From: Phormidesmis sp963710175
GTDB taxonomy: Bacteria; Cyanobacteriota; Cyanobacteriia; Phormidesmidales; Phormidesmidaceae
Assembly: GCA_963710175.1 (NCBI GenBank)
Contig: CAVPZC010000002.1
Location: 1 to 64,000, forward strand
Reading direction: 5' to 3'
DNA length: 64,000 nucleotides
Below are positions 36,547 to 45,841 of this stretch, piece by piece (position 1 is the first letter of the stretch; every line of letters begins with the position of its first letter). The position numbers and the translations under genes were made by a program. The notes under the pieces are model-generated. The model was not told the origin of the DNA. It saw nothing but the letters and a program-made list of their open reading frames with translations, and did no database searches.

Positions 36547-38106
36547 ATGGTTACATCACCAAGCGTTGCAGACAGAGTAGAAAAGAAAAACAAATTCGAG
36601 AAGTACAAAGCCGAAAAGGATGGCCTAGCCGTCAAGGATGAGCTTGATAAGTTTGCCGAGATGGGCTGGGAAGCGCTCGATCAAACCGATCTGACTGGTC
36701 GACTAAAGTGGCTAGGCGTGTTTCATAGGCCGGTCACCCCAGGCAAGTTTATGCTTCGCTTGCGGATGCCTAACGGCGCACTCTCCAGCCACAAAATGCG
36801 CATCCTCGCTGAAATTGTGCAGCGCTACGGCGACGATGGCTGCGCCGATGTTACCACCCGGCAAAATCTACAGCTGCGAGGCGTCCGCCTAGAAGATATT
36901 CCCGATATCTTCGAGCGATTTAAGCAGGCAGGCATTACCTCTATCCAGTCCGGCATGGACAATGTGCGCAACATCACCGGGTCGCCAGTAGCGGGGATCG
37001 CCGCCAACGAGCTGATCGATACGCAGGGCTTGGTGCGCAAAGTGCAGGACATGATCACTAACAATAGTGAAGGCAACTACGACTTTACCAACCTGCCCCG
37101 CAAGTTCAACATTGCCCTCGAAGGCAGTCGAGAAGATTCTATTCACTCAGAGATTAACGACATTGCCTTTTTGCCAGCATTTAAGGATGGCGTAGAGGGC
37201 GGCGAGCTAGGGTTTAACGTCATCGTCGGCGGATTCTTCTCGGCTAAACGCTGCGACTCAGCAATTCCGCTCAACGCCTGGGTGCCTGCCGATGACACCG
37301 TCGTGGAGGTCTGCCGCGCCATTCTCACTGTGTTTCGCGACCTGGGGTCACGGGGCAACCGTCAGCAGACTCGCCTGATGTGGCTAATCGAAGAAATGGG
37401 CCTGGAAACGTTTCGCTCGGCGGTAGAGAAGCAGATGGGACAGTCCTTAGCGCCTGCCGCTCCAGAAGATGCCATCACAGACGAAGGCAAGAGCGACCAC
37501 CTTGGCGTTCATGCCCAAAAGCAGCCTGGACTGAACTATGTAGGACTGCATATTCCGGTAGGTCACTTTTACGCCGAGGACATGTTTGAAATGGCTCGCC
37601 TTGCAGAGGTATACGGTAACGGCGAAATTCGCCTGACCGTCGAGCAAAACATCATCATCCCCAATATTCCGGACTCTCGCTTGGAGACATTTTTGCAGGA
37701 AGAACCCGTGCAAAAGTTCTCAACCGACCCGTCGCCGCTGGTGCGCCGGAGTGTTTCTTGCACGGGGTCGCGGTTTTGTAACTTTGCCCTGATAGAAACT
37801 AAGCAGCGCGCCCACGCCTTGGCCCAAGAGCTAGATTCACTGTTTGAGGTGAATGAGAAAGTGCGAATGCACTGGACGGGCTGTCCTAACTCTTGCGGTC
37901 AGCCGCAGGTCGCTGACATTGGCTTCTTAGGCACAAAAGCCCGTAAGGACGGCAAGACTGTGGAGGCGGTAGACATTTACATGGGTGGTCAGGTGGGCAA
38001 ACATGCTCAGCTGGGCGAACGGGTGATGAAAGGTGTGCCCTGTGAAGACTTGAAGGCGGTCGTCTCTGACCTGCTGAAAGAAAAGTTTGGTGCAGTCGCC
38101 AAATGA
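36547..38106 (+). CDS. nirA: Ferredoxin-nitrite reductase NirA
   Basis: 519-residue siroheme/[4Fe-4S] enzyme reducing nitrite to ammonium with six electrons from ferredoxin. Two sulfite/nitrite-reductase half-domains are present. Cluster ligands are C405 and C411 (CTGSRFC) and C446 and C450 (CPNSC). The siroheme-binding arginines around TTRQNLQLRG are conserved. No C-terminal ferredoxin domain is fused. First gene of nirA-nrtP-narB; expressed from the NtcA promoter at 36307-36348. An AGG lies 7 nt before the ATG. Confidence 0.97.
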   Translation: MVTSPSVADRVEKKNKFEKYKAEKDGLAVKDELDKFAEMGWEALDQTDLTGRLKWLGVFHRPVTPGKFMLRLRMPNGALSSHKMRILAEIVQRYGDDGCADVTTRQNLQLRGVRLEDIPDIFERFKQAGITSIQSGMDNVRNITGSPVAGIAANELIDTQGLVRKVQDMITNNSEGNYDFTNLPRKFNIALEGSREDSIHSEINDIAFLPAFKDGVEGGELGFNVIVGGFFSAKRCDSAIPLNAWVPADDTVVEVCRAILTVFRDLGSRGNRQQTRLMWLIEEMGLETFRSAVEKQMGQSLAPAAPEDAITDEGKSDHLGVHAQKQPGLNYVGLHIPVGHFYAEDMFEMARLAEVYGNGEIRLTVEQNIIIPNIPDSRLETFLQEEPVQKFSTDPSPLVRRSVSCTGSRFCNFALIETKQRAHALAQELDSLFEVNEKVRMHWTGCPNSCGQPQVADIGFLGTKARKDGKTVEAVDIYMGGQVGKHAQLGERVMKGVPCEDLKAVVSDLLKEKFGAVAK

Positions 38107-38183
38107 GTCTGCCATTGACTCATATCCTGGCCTGACGGCTGCTTTCCACAGCGTGAGAGCGGCAGGTCGGGCCACCAAAAAAG

Positions 38184-38211
38184 AAGTCTTGAGGTTGCCG
38201 CCTCAAGACTT
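38184..38211 (+). terminator. Hairpin between nirA and nrtP
   Basis: AAGTCTTGAGG and CCTCAAGACTT form a perfect 11-bp stem with the loop TTGCCG. The downstream side is not T-rich (TCTGTC), while the minus-strand side is (TTCTTTTTT). It may be a weak attenuator or an mRNA-stabilising structure that sets nirA against nrtP levels, rather than a full terminator. Confidence 0.6.
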
Positions 38212-38280
38212 CTGTCAAACAAGCCTTGCTCCAGATTTATCTGGGGCAGAGCATATCCATAACTAGGAGCATAGCGCAAG

Positions 38281-39909
38281 ATGATTGGAGAGTTGTTTAC
38301 GAAAGCAACTCAGGGCAGGTATAAAGTATTACACCTGACCTGGTTTGCCTTCTTTTTATCGTTTGTTGTTTGGTTTAATTTTCCACCATTTGCGACCACT
38401 ATTATTCAAGAGTTTGGGCTGACGCCCGCTCAGGCCGGTACGATTGGCCTGTGTAACGTAGCTCTAACGGTTCCCGCCCGCATCATTATTGGGATGTTGC
38501 TGGACAAATTTGGCCCTCGTATTACCTATACTTGCCTGCTGATTTATGCTGCTGTTCCCTGTTTAATTTTTGCAACGGCAACCAGCTTTAACCAGCTTGT
38601 CATTGGCCGTTTGCTGATGGGAATTGTCGGTGCAGGTTTCGTGATCGGTATTCGCATGACCGCAGAGTGGTTCCCTCCAAAAGAAGTAGGTACTGCTGAA
38701 GGCATTTACGGTGGCTGGGGTAACTTCGGTTCAGCGTTCTCAGCCTTTACGATGGTCCTTATTGGCATGGCGCTGAGCTTTTTGCCCGGTGCTTTCCAGT
38801 TCCCTGAAGCTCAGACTTTCAATGTGCTAGGGATTGGCTTCAGCAGCGATGTGCTGAACTGGAGAGCGGCGATCGCAGGCTCTGGTATCGTCGCTGCCTT
38901 ATATGGCGTGTTCTACTACTTCAACGTCACCGATACGCCCCCCGGTAAAGTTTACCGCCGTCCCCGCAGCGCTCGTGGCATGGAGGTCACTACCGTACGG
39001 GACTTCTGGTTCCTGATGGCGATGAACGTTCCCCTGACAGCTATCTTGATGGTGCTAGCATGGCGCTTGAACAAAGTAAACTTCCTCTCGGTGCCGGCGA
39101 TGTACATCGTCTGGGTAGCTTTGCTCGGCCTGTACGCATTCCAGGCATACAACTGCTGGGCTGTTAATAAGGAGTTACTGTCTGGACGCAAGCGCTACCC
39201 CGCCGAAGATCGATACCGCTTCAAGCAAGTTGCTCTGCTAGAGCTTACCTACATCGTGAACTTTGGTTCTGAGCTAGCGGTGGTTTCTATTCTGCCAGCT
39301 TTCTTTGAAGGCACCTTTGGACTGGACAAAGCGACTGCCGGCATGATTGCGGCGAGCTACGCCTTTATGAACCTGGTCTCTCGTCCAGGCGGCGGCATCA
39401 TCTCCGATTCTGTCGGCAGCCGCAAGTGGACAATGACGGTTCTGCTAGGCGGAATGGGCATCGGTTACCTGCTCTTTAGCCAGGTGGGTAGTGGCTGGTT
39501 GCTTCCAGTAGCGGTCATTCTGGTCATGGTTTGCTCTTTCTTTGTGCAGGCCGCCGAAGGCGCAACTTTTGCCCTAGTGCCGCTGGTTAAGCCTCGGATC
39601 ACAGGACAGGTTGCCGGAAATGTAGGTGCCTATGGAAACGTTGGTGCTGTAGCCTATCTGACCATCTTGCTGCTGCTTAAGGAGTCCTTTATTCCTGCGG
39701 GTGAAGGAATTGATCCAGCCGTGGTTGCAGCGGGAACTGCTCAGGCGAACGCGGCCTTCTTCCAAGTGCTAGGTGTAGCTGGCTTGGTCGTCGCCTTCCT
39801 CTGCGCATTCTTCCTGGATGAACCTAAAAACTCCTTTGCCGATGCTCATGAAGGTGAAGAGGTCGCGATTCCAGTTGCACCTGCTGCCGGCCCTTCTGTG
39901 ATGGGTTAA
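38281..39909 (+). CDS. nrtP: NrtP-type nitrate/nitrite MFS transporter
   Basis: 542-residue major-facilitator permease of the nitrate/nitrite porter family with 12 predicted helices. Family features: FFLSFVVWFNFPPF in helix 1, the GGWGNFGSAF nitrate signature around residues 142-151, and the second signature SYAFMNLVSRPGGG around 358-371. NrtP is the single-component uptake system of marine and some filamentous cyanobacteria, replacing the ABC system NrtABCD of freshwater models. AGGAG lies upstream of the ATG. Middle gene of the nirA-nrtP-narB unit. Confidence 0.95.
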   Translation: MIGELFTKATQGRYKVLHLTWFAFFLSFVVWFNFPPFATTIIQEFGLTPAQAGTIGLCNVALTVPARIIIGMLLDKFGPRITYTCLLIYAAVPCLIFATATSFNQLVIGRLLMGIVGAGFVIGIRMTAEWFPPKEVGTAEGIYGGWGNFGSAFSAFTMVLIGMALSFLPGAFQFPEAQTFNVLGIGFSSDVLNWRAAIAGSGIVAALYGVFYYFNVTDTPPGKVYRRPRSARGMEVTTVRDFWFLMAMNVPLTAILMVLAWRLNKVNFLSVPAMYIVWVALLGLYAFQAYNCWAVNKELLSGRKRYPAEDRYRFKQVALLELTYIVNFGSELAVVSILPAFFEGTFGLDKATAGMIAASYAFMNLVSRPGGGIISDSVGSRKWTMTVLLGGMGIGYLLFSQVGSGWLLPVAVILVMVCSFFVQAAEGATFALVPLVKPRITGQVAGNVGAYGNVGAVAYLTILLLLKESFIPAGEGIDPAVVAAGTAQANAAFFQVLGVAGLVVAFLCAFFLDEPKNSFADAHEGEEVAIPVAPAAGPSVMG

Positions 39910-39961
39910 GAGTTGTTGAAGGGTAGACATTGACACAGGTTTCTTTGTCAATTTCCACTAA

Positions 39962-39995
39962 ACCGGTAGGGGGCGTCTAATCGTCTCCTACCGGT
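39962..39995 (+). terminator. Hairpin between nrtP and narB
   Basis: ACCGGTAGGGGGCG pairs with CGTCTCCTACCGGT (14 positions, two wobble pairs) around the loop TCTAAT, followed by CTGTTTATC. GC-rich, so it may act as a partial terminator or processing site before narB. A weaker dyad ATTGACA/TGTCAAT precedes it near 39929-39952. Confidence 0.55.
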
Positions 39996-40028
39996 CTGTT
40001 TATCAGCATTTATGGGGAAGGTTTAGCG

Positions 40029-42302
40029 GTGCCACTTTCAACCAAAACACTGTGTCCCTACTGCGGCGTCGGCTGTGGTTTAGAAGTTTTTCCGCCCGCT
40101 CGCAAAGGCAGAGGAATCACGCGCGACAGTGAAGGTCGGCCAATTTGGCAGGCGGTAGGCGACAAAAAGCATCCCTCTAGCAAAGGGCAGGTGTGCATTA
40201 AAGGCGCTTCTGTCGGCGAATCGCTAAACAAAGACCGGCTCCACCACCCGATGATGCGCCCCTCGTTAGATCAGCCCTTTGAGCAGGTGAGCTGGGAAGC
40301 AGCGCTCAGTAAAATCGCCTCGGAAATTCAAGAATCTATCGACCGGCGCGGCCCCAACTCAATTTGCATGTATGGCTCTGGCCAGTTCCAAACCGAAGAT
40401 TATTACGCGGCGCAAAAGCTGATTAAAGGCTGCATCGGCACCAACAATTTCGACGCCAATTCGCGTCTGTGTATGTCGTCAGCGGTCTCAGGCTACATTC
40501 AGAGCTTTGGGTCTGATGGCCCGCCGTGCTGCTACGACGATTTGGAGGAGACCGACTGCGCCTTTTTGATTGGGACTAACACCGCAGAGTGTCATCCCAT
40601 TATTTTCAATCGCTTGCGCAAGCATCACAAAAAAAATAAAGGCGTCAAGCTGATTGTGGTCGATCCGCGTCGTACAGAGACCGCTAAGAACGCTGATTTG
40701 CATCTAGCAATTAAGCCCGGTACTGACATTGCTTTGCTCAATGGGATTGCCCACCTGCTGATTCGCCAGGGCAAGCACGATCCGATTTTCATTGACTATT
40801 GCACAGATGGATTTACTGAATACGCCCAGATTGTCGCTCAGTACCCGCCGGACCGGGTTGCTGAGATCTGCGGTATTGCCAAATCGGATGTAGAAAAAGC
40901 GGCCCGACTGTGGGGCCAATCTATGCGAGTGCTGTCGCTGTGGTCGATGGGTGTCAACCAGTCGAGCGAAGGCACAGCGAAGGTGCGCACGGTTATTAAT
41001 TTGCACCTGATGACGGGCAATATTGGCCGTCCGGGAGCAGGGCCGTTTTCGCTAACGGGTCAGCCCAATGCAATGGGAGGCCGGGAGGCAGGCGGGCTAG
41101 CGCATATTTTACCGGGCTACCGGCTAGTGAAAAATCCGGAGCATCGCCGGGTGGTGGAGCAGGCCTGGCAGCTGCCTGAAGGAAGTATTTCACCGGAGCC
41201 CGGTTTGGCTGCTTGGGATATGATGCTGGCGCTAGAGCAGGCGCAAGTCGGCGTGCTGTGGGTAGCCGCGACGAATCCGGCGGTGAGTATGCCAGATATT
41301 GAGCGGACCAAGGCAGCCCTGCTGAAATCGCCGTTTACCATTTGTCAGGATGCTTACTACCCAACGGAGACGGCAGCTTATGCGCATGTGCTGCTGCCAG
41401 CGGCGCAGTGGGGAGAAGCCTCGGGCGTGATGACCAATTCTGAGCGGGTGGTGACGTTTTGTGAGGCTTTTCGAGCGCCGGTCGGCAGTGCCAAAGCGGA
41501 CTGGGAAATTTTTGCTGAAGTGGGTCAGCGGCTGGGCTTTAAGCAGCAGTTCAATTGGCCAGATGCGGCGGCAGTATATGACGAATTTGTCAGCCTGACG
41601 GCGGATCGGCTTTGCGATGTGAGCGGGCTCAGCCACGAGCGGCTGGCGCAGGCCGGGCCGATTCAGTGGCCTGCACCCGTCCATGAAACCGCACAGACGG
41701 CGGCGACGAAGTTCGATAAGCGGCTGTATACTGACTTCAACTTTTTAACTAAGAACGGTCGCGCTAAGTTTGCGGCCTTTCACACTAAGGGATTAGCTGA
41801 GCCGCCCGATGCTGAGTTTCCGATGGTGCTGACGACCGGGCGACTGCTCGGGCACTGGCATACGCAAACGCGCACGGGGCGAATTGAGAAGATTGCGAAG
41901 AAGTATTCGCAGCCAACCCTAGAGGTCAACCCTCGGGACGCTCAGCAAATGCAGCTACAGTCGGGAGACTGGGTGGAGGTGCGATCGCGCCGAGGCTTTG
42001 CCCACCTACCTATCCTTGTCACTCAAAATATCTGCCGGGGCACCGTCTTCATGCCGATGCACTGGGGCTTTTTATGGGCTGAGAACGCTGAAGTCAATAG
42101 CCTTACGCATCCTGAGGTCTGCCCGATTTCTAAGCAGCCAGAGCTAAAAGCTTGCGCGGTACAGCTCACGCCGATTGCCTCTCAGCCGCCGACCGCTGCG
42201 CCCACCAGCGCTGAGCAGATTATGGCGATGGTGCAGTCTCCGCTCACTGCAACGCAGCAAGCTGCGATCGCTCCTCAGCGAAATCAGGTGGCTGCTCGAT
42301 AA
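40029..42302 (+). CDS. narB: Ferredoxin-dependent assimilatory nitrate reductase NarB
   Basis: 757-residue molybdopterin enzyme reducing nitrate to nitrite. The N-terminal [4Fe-4S] site uses C9, C12, C16 and C56. The Mo-bis-MGD body carries FDANSRLCMSSAVSGY (Mo-ligand Cys) and GPFSLTGQPNAMGGREAGG, with a C-terminal MopB-binding domain (TTGRLLGHWHTQTRTG, EVNPRDAQ). GTG start with GGGGAAGG upstream. The last ~50 residues are a Gln/Ala/Pro-rich tail. Third gene of the nitrate unit. The usual maturation partner narM is not nearby. Confidence 0.96.
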   Translation: MPLSTKTLCPYCGVGCGLEVFPPARKGRGITRDSEGRPIWQAVGDKKHPSSKGQVCIKGASVGESLNKDRLHHPMMRPSLDQPFEQVSWEAALSKIASEIQESIDRRGPNSICMYGSGQFQTEDYYAAQKLIKGCIGTNNFDANSRLCMSSAVSGYIQSFGSDGPPCCYDDLEETDCAFLIGTNTAECHPIIFNRLRKHHKKNKGVKLIVVDPRRTETAKNADLHLAIKPGTDIALLNGIAHLLIRQGKHDPIFIDYCTDGFTEYAQIVAQYPPDRVAEICGIAKSDVEKAARLWGQSMRVLSLWSMGVNQSSEGTAKVRTVINLHLMTGNIGRPGAGPFSLTGQPNAMGGREAGGLAHILPGYRLVKNPEHRRVVEQAWQLPEGSISPEPGLAAWDMMLALEQAQVGVLWVAATNPAVSMPDIERTKAALLKSPFTICQDAYYPTETAAYAHVLLPAAQWGEASGVMTNSERVVTFCEAFRAPVGSAKADWEIFAEVGQRLGFKQQFNWPDAAAVYDEFVSLTADRLCDVSGLSHERLAQAGPIQWPAPVHETAQTAATKFDKRLYTDFNFLTKNGRAKFAAFHTKGLAEPPDAEFPMVLTTGRLLGHWHTQTRTGRIEKIAKKYSQPTLEVNPRDAQQMQLQSGDWVEVRSRRGFAHLPILVTQNICRGTVFMPMHWGFLWAENAEVNSLTHPEVCPISKQPELKACAVQLTPIASQPPTAAPTSAEQIMAMVQSPLTATQQAAIAPQRNQVAAR

Positions 42303-42354
42303 CTGTTTGTAAGGTTGGCCCTACCTGTAGTATTAGATCGGATGGATCTACACC

Positions 42355-42819
42355 GTGAGGGGCAGCGTGAGCAATCGAGTTAGCAGGTTTCTTCGCCACC
42401 ACTTTAGCGATCAGGGCTTCTTAGTCAACTTAGAGCGATTTGAAGGCTGCGTTTCTAAGCTGCTCTCTATCGCCATGGTGATGGTGGTAATCGTCGTCAT
42501 CTTTGACCTAGGTCGGTATTTGGCGATCGCCCTGTTTAACGGCGACCCCAACGATTTTTTGGGCCAGACGCTGCTAGAGATTTTTGGCTTTTTCCTCAGC
42601 GTGCTGATTGCTCTGGAGATTTTAGAAAACATTACCGCTTACCTGCGAAAGCACGTTGTCCAGGTGGAGCTGGTAATTGTCACTTCGCTGACGGCGGTGG
42701 CGCGTAAAATTATTATCTTAGACTTGAAAGAGATTACCGGGGTGACTTTGATTGGACTGGCGATCGCGATTCTCTCTCTCTCTCTCAGCTACTTCATCGT
42801 CAAAAACGTGCACTCGTAG
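42355..42819 (+). CDS. PsiE-like small membrane protein
   Basis: 154 residues (GTG start) with four hydrophobic helices (about 38-60, 75-97, 108-120, 128-150) and the acidic segment LEILENITAYLRKHVVQVE typical of the phosphate-starvation-inducible PsiE family. Function unknown. It follows narB by 52 bp and precedes the lipid-A-synthase-like gene by 15 bp, so it may be cotranscribed with either. It contains an in-frame (TC)8 tract at 42771-42786 encoding Leu-Ser repeats. Confidence 0.85.
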   Translation: MRGSVSNRVSRFLRHHFSDQGFLVNLERFEGCVSKLLSIAMVMVVIVVIFDLGRYLAIALFNGDPNDFLGQTLLEIFGFFLSVLIALEILENITAYLRKHVVQVELVIVTSLTAVARKIIILDLKEITGVTLIGLAIAILSLSLSYFIVKNVHS

Positions 42820-42834
42820 CCCCGGCTGTCGGAC

Positions 42835-44082
42835 ATGAAACTGCTGTGCATCAGTAACGGCCACGGTGAAGATGTGATCGCGCTGCGCATTCTCACCCCG
42901 CTGCGTCAGATTTACCCAGAAGTGAATCTGTCGGCTCTGCCGATTACTGGCGCGGGCAATAGCTACCAGTCCGCTACTATACCGATAATTGGCAGGGCTC
43001 AAACGCTGCCGTCTGGGGGCTTTCTCAACCGAGATCCGCAGCAGCTAGCCCGCGATTTACAAAGCGGACTGCTGGCTTTGACGCGATCGCAGCTCAGGGC
43101 AATCAAAACCTGGGCTAAAACCGGCGATGCCGTCCTGGCTGTCGGCGATATTGTACCGCTCCTGTTTGCCTACCTCAGCGGTTTGCCCTATGCCTTTGTC
43201 GGCACAGCCAAGTCAGAATACTGGCTGCGAGATGAACAGGGGCCTCTGCCTGCGACTACCCCCTGGCAAAAGTTAGAGGGCTGGTCCGGCTCAGTTTATC
43301 TGCCCTGGGAGCGGTGGCTGATGTCGCGATCACGCTGCCAGCAAGTGTTTGTCCGCGATGCCCTGACCGCGAAGCAATTGCAGCATTTGGGCATTGCGGC
43401 TGGCTACGCGGGCAACCCGATGATGGATGGGCTCAGGCCGACTGGGACGCTGTCTATCCCCCAGCTCACTGACACCCTGACCACTGACGCCCTGACCACT
43501 GACGCCCTGACCATTGCCATCTTGCCCGGCTCAAGAGCGCCCGAAGCGTACGAAAACTTTGCCCGAATACTAGAGACTGTGCCGGGTCTGGTCGCTGCGT
43601 TTGGCGATCGCCCGCTGCGCTTACTAGCTGCGATTGCCCCCAGCCTTTCTCTCAAAAAGCTTCAGGCCTGCCTATCTACCTGGCAGGCTACTCCCGGTCT
43701 CTACCCCACCTACACCCGCCAAAACGTCACGATTCTATTGATATCTGACGCCTATAGCGATTGCCTTGCTCGGGCCGAGGTTGCGATCGCAACTGCCGGT
43801 ACTGCCACCGAGCAATTTGTCGGACTGGGCAAACCCGCCGTAACGCTCCCTGGCCGAGGCCCTCAATTCACCCCGGCATTCGCGACCGTGCAAGCCAAAA
43901 TGCTCGGACCTTCGGTACAGATGGTCAACAATCCTGAGAAAGTGGGGACTGCGATCGCCAAAATCATCCATGACCCCGACCGGCTTCAGCTCATCTATAA
44001 AAACGGTAAGCAGCGGATGGGAGAGAGTGGAGCAGGCGATCGCATTGCCCAACAATTGATCAAAGCTTTATTGATAGACTGA
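42835..44082 (+). CDS. Lipid-A-disaccharide synthase-related protein (TIGR03492 type)
   Basis: 415 residues, glycosyltransferase-B fold, of the cyanobacterial/plant TIGR03492 family related to LpxB. N-terminal MKLLCISNGHGEDVIALRIL and AVGDIVPLLFAYL motifs, YAGNPMMDG ending the first Rossmann domain, LPGSRAPEAYENF opening the second, and the nucleotide-sugar end VAIATAGTATEQFVGLGKPAV. True substrate unknown. Three 15-bp repeats (43468-43512) insert a TD-rich linker between the two domains. Confidence 0.85.
   Translation: MKLLCISNGHGEDVIALRILTPLRQIYPEVNLSALPITGAGNSYQSATIPIIGRAQTLPSGGFLNRDPQQLARDLQSGLLALTRSQLRAIKTWAKTGDAVLAVGDIVPLLFAYLSGLPYAFVGTAKSEYWLRDEQGPLPATTPWQKLEGWSGSVYLPWERWLMSRSRCQQVFVRDALTAKQLQHLGIAAGYAGNPMMDGLRPTGTLSIPQLTDTLTTDALTTDALTIAILPGSRAPEAYENFARILETVPGLVAAFGDRPLRLLAAIAPSLSLKKLQACLSTWQATPGLYPTYTRQNVTILLISDAYSDCLARAEVAIATAGTATEQFVGLGKPAVTLPGRGPQFTPAFATVQAKMLGPSVQMVNNPEKVGTAIAKIIHDPDRLQLIYKNGKQRMGESGAGDRIAQQLIKALLID
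43468..43512 (+). repeat. In-frame 15-bp tandem repeats
   Basis: The unit ACTGACGCCCTGACC is present three times (the first copy has one change), coding TDTLT, TDALT, TDALT in the linker between the two glycosyltransferase domains. Copy-number change would not shift the frame. Confidence 0.88.
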
Positions 44083-44107
44083 AGACCTCCCTTTTTTCGT
44101 CAGGCAC

Positions 44108-45448
44108 ATGAACGTTCAAACCAGCCGCCAGCCATCCGCAGATGTCACCAGCCAAACTGCGCTGCCGCTAGTCGCGATCGCCCAGCAAACCCAGCAAGCC
44201 GCCCGCGAACTGGCCCAGCTTTCCAGCGACGATAAGAACGCCATCATCGAATCTGTCGCCCAATCTCTAGAAGCCTCAGCCAGCGCCATTATCGCTGCCA
44301 ATCAGCAGGATCTTGAAGCCGCTCTTGCAGATAATATTGCCAAACCGCTCTATGGCAGACTCAAGCTCAATGCGGTCAAACTCAGCGCCGCTATTCAGGG
44401 GGTTCGCAGCGTCGCCCAGCTCGCTGATCCCACTGGCGAAATTACCCTTCATCGGGAACTGGACACCGGTCTTGTTCTTAAGCGCATCGGTGTTCCGCTC
44501 GGCGTCCTTGGCATCATCTTCGAGTCGCGCCCCGACGCAGTCATGCAAATTTCTACGCTGGCGCTCAAGTCGGGCAACGGCGTTATTCTCAAAGGTGGCC
44601 GCGAAGCCATCCGCTCCTGTACTGCCCTGGTTCAAGCCATCCGTCAGGGCATTGCCAACGCTGGCCACAATCCCAATGCCGTCCAGCTTCTGACTACCCG
44701 CGAAGAAACTAACGCGCTACTGGCTTTAGATCAATACGTAGACTTAATCATTCCACGCGGCTCAAACCAGTTTGTTCAATACGTTCAGGCAAATACTCGC
44801 ATTCCTGTCTTGGGCCATGCTGACGGCATCTGTCACCTCTATGTAGACAAAGCCGCTGACATTGAACAGGTCGTGCCGATTGTGGTTGATTCTAAAGCGG
44901 GCTATCCTTCGGCCTGCAACGCTATTGAAACTCTCTTAGTGCATCAAGATGTTGCTGCTAGGGCCCTGCCGGTCTTAGCTGACGCACTACAGGCAAAAGG
45001 CGTAGAGCTACGCGGCGATGAAGCGACTCAACAGATTTTGACCGATATTAAACCGGCTACTGAAGAAGACTGGGCAACTGAGTACAGCGATTTGATTTTG
45101 GCGATTCGGGTGGTCGATTCGATTGAAGCGGTAATAGACCATATCAGCACTTACGGGTCGCGGCATACGGAGGCGATCGCCACCACCGACCAATCTGCCG
45201 CCGACACCTTCATGGCCCAAGTTGACGCAGCCGGGGTATATCACAATTGCTCTACTCGCTTTGCCGACGGCTTTCGCTATGGCTTTGGCGCAGAAGTTGG
45301 CATCAGCACTCAAAAAATGCCGCCTCGCGGCCCTGTCGGCCTAGAAGGACTGGTCACTTACAAGTATCAGCTGGTAGGCGAGGGTCATGTTGTTGCGACT
45401 TACTCAGGTGCGGAAGCAAAGCCCTTTACACATAAAGACCTAATTTGA
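44108..45448 (+). CDS. proA: Gamma-glutamyl phosphate reductase ProA
   Basis: 446 residues; aldehyde-dehydrogenase-fold enzyme reducing gamma-glutamyl phosphate to glutamate semialdehyde, second step of proline synthesis. Motifs: FESRPDAVMQI, LKGGREAIRS, LIIPRGSNQFV, catalytic Cys at about residue 270 in the SACNAIETLL segment, and GLEGLVTYKY near the C-terminus. The N-terminus has a ~25-residue extension before the usual start. It is 25 bp after the previous gene and 19 bp before folB, so these are probably cotranscribed. Confidence 0.95.
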   Translation: MNVQTSRQPSADVTSQTALPLVAIAQQTQQAARELAQLSSDDKNAIIESVAQSLEASASAIIAANQQDLEAALADNIAKPLYGRLKLNAVKLSAAIQGVRSVAQLADPTGEITLHRELDTGLVLKRIGVPLGVLGIIFESRPDAVMQISTLALKSGNGVILKGGREAIRSCTALVQAIRQGIANAGHNPNAVQLLTTREETNALLALDQYVDLIIPRGSNQFVQYVQANTRIPVLGHADGICHLYVDKAADIEQVVPIVVDSKAGYPSACNAIETLLVHQDVAARALPVLADALQAKGVELRGDEATQQILTDIKPATEEDWATEYSDLILAIRVVDSIEAVIDHISTYGSRHTEAIATTDQSAADTFMAQVDAAGVYHNCSTRFADGFRYGFGAEVGISTQKMPPRGPVGLEGLVTYKYQLVGEGHVVATYSGAEAKPFTHKDLI

Positions 45449-45467
45449 CATCCTTTTAGAGAATTTC

Positions 45468-45824
45468 ATGGACATCATTCACATCAACGGCATCAAAGCC
45501 TTTGGCTATCTTGGCGTGCTTAAAGAAGAAAACGTTTTGGGCCAGTGGTTTATTGTTGATCTCAAAATCTCTATTGACCTCTCTGCCGCTGGCAAAAGCG
45601 ATGCGCTAGCAGATACACATAGCTATGTAGAGATTGTTCAAGAGACGCAGCGACTGATTCAAACAGAAAAATTTAAGCTGATTGAGAGTTTGGCAGATGC
45701 TGTCGCGACCTATGCGTTACAGAGCGATCGCCGCATCCAACAAATCAACGTCAAAGTGACCAAGCCGACGCCACCTATCCCCAATTTTAGCGGCACCGTC
45801 GCCGTAGACATCACTCGCCCATAA
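45468..45824 (+). CDS. folB: Dihydroneopterin aldolase FolB
   Basis: 118 residues, the normal length of the tunnel-fold enzyme that cleaves dihydroneopterin to the hydroxymethyl pterin in folate synthesis. Conserved DIIHINGIKAFGYLGVLKEE at the start (with the active-site region), SYVEIVQETQRLI and KLIESLADAVA in the middle and the KPTPPIPNFSG motif near the end with the catalytic Lys. 19 bp after proA; the gene is followed at once by a structured repeat (45842-45953). Confidence 0.93.
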   Translation: MDIIHINGIKAFGYLGVLKEENVLGQWFIVDLKISIDLSAAGKSDALADTHSYVEIVQETQRLIQTEKFKLIESLADAVATYALQSDRRIQQINVKVTKPTPPIPNFSGTVAVDITRP

Positions 45825-45841
45825 CTTCCGGCAGTACCAAT

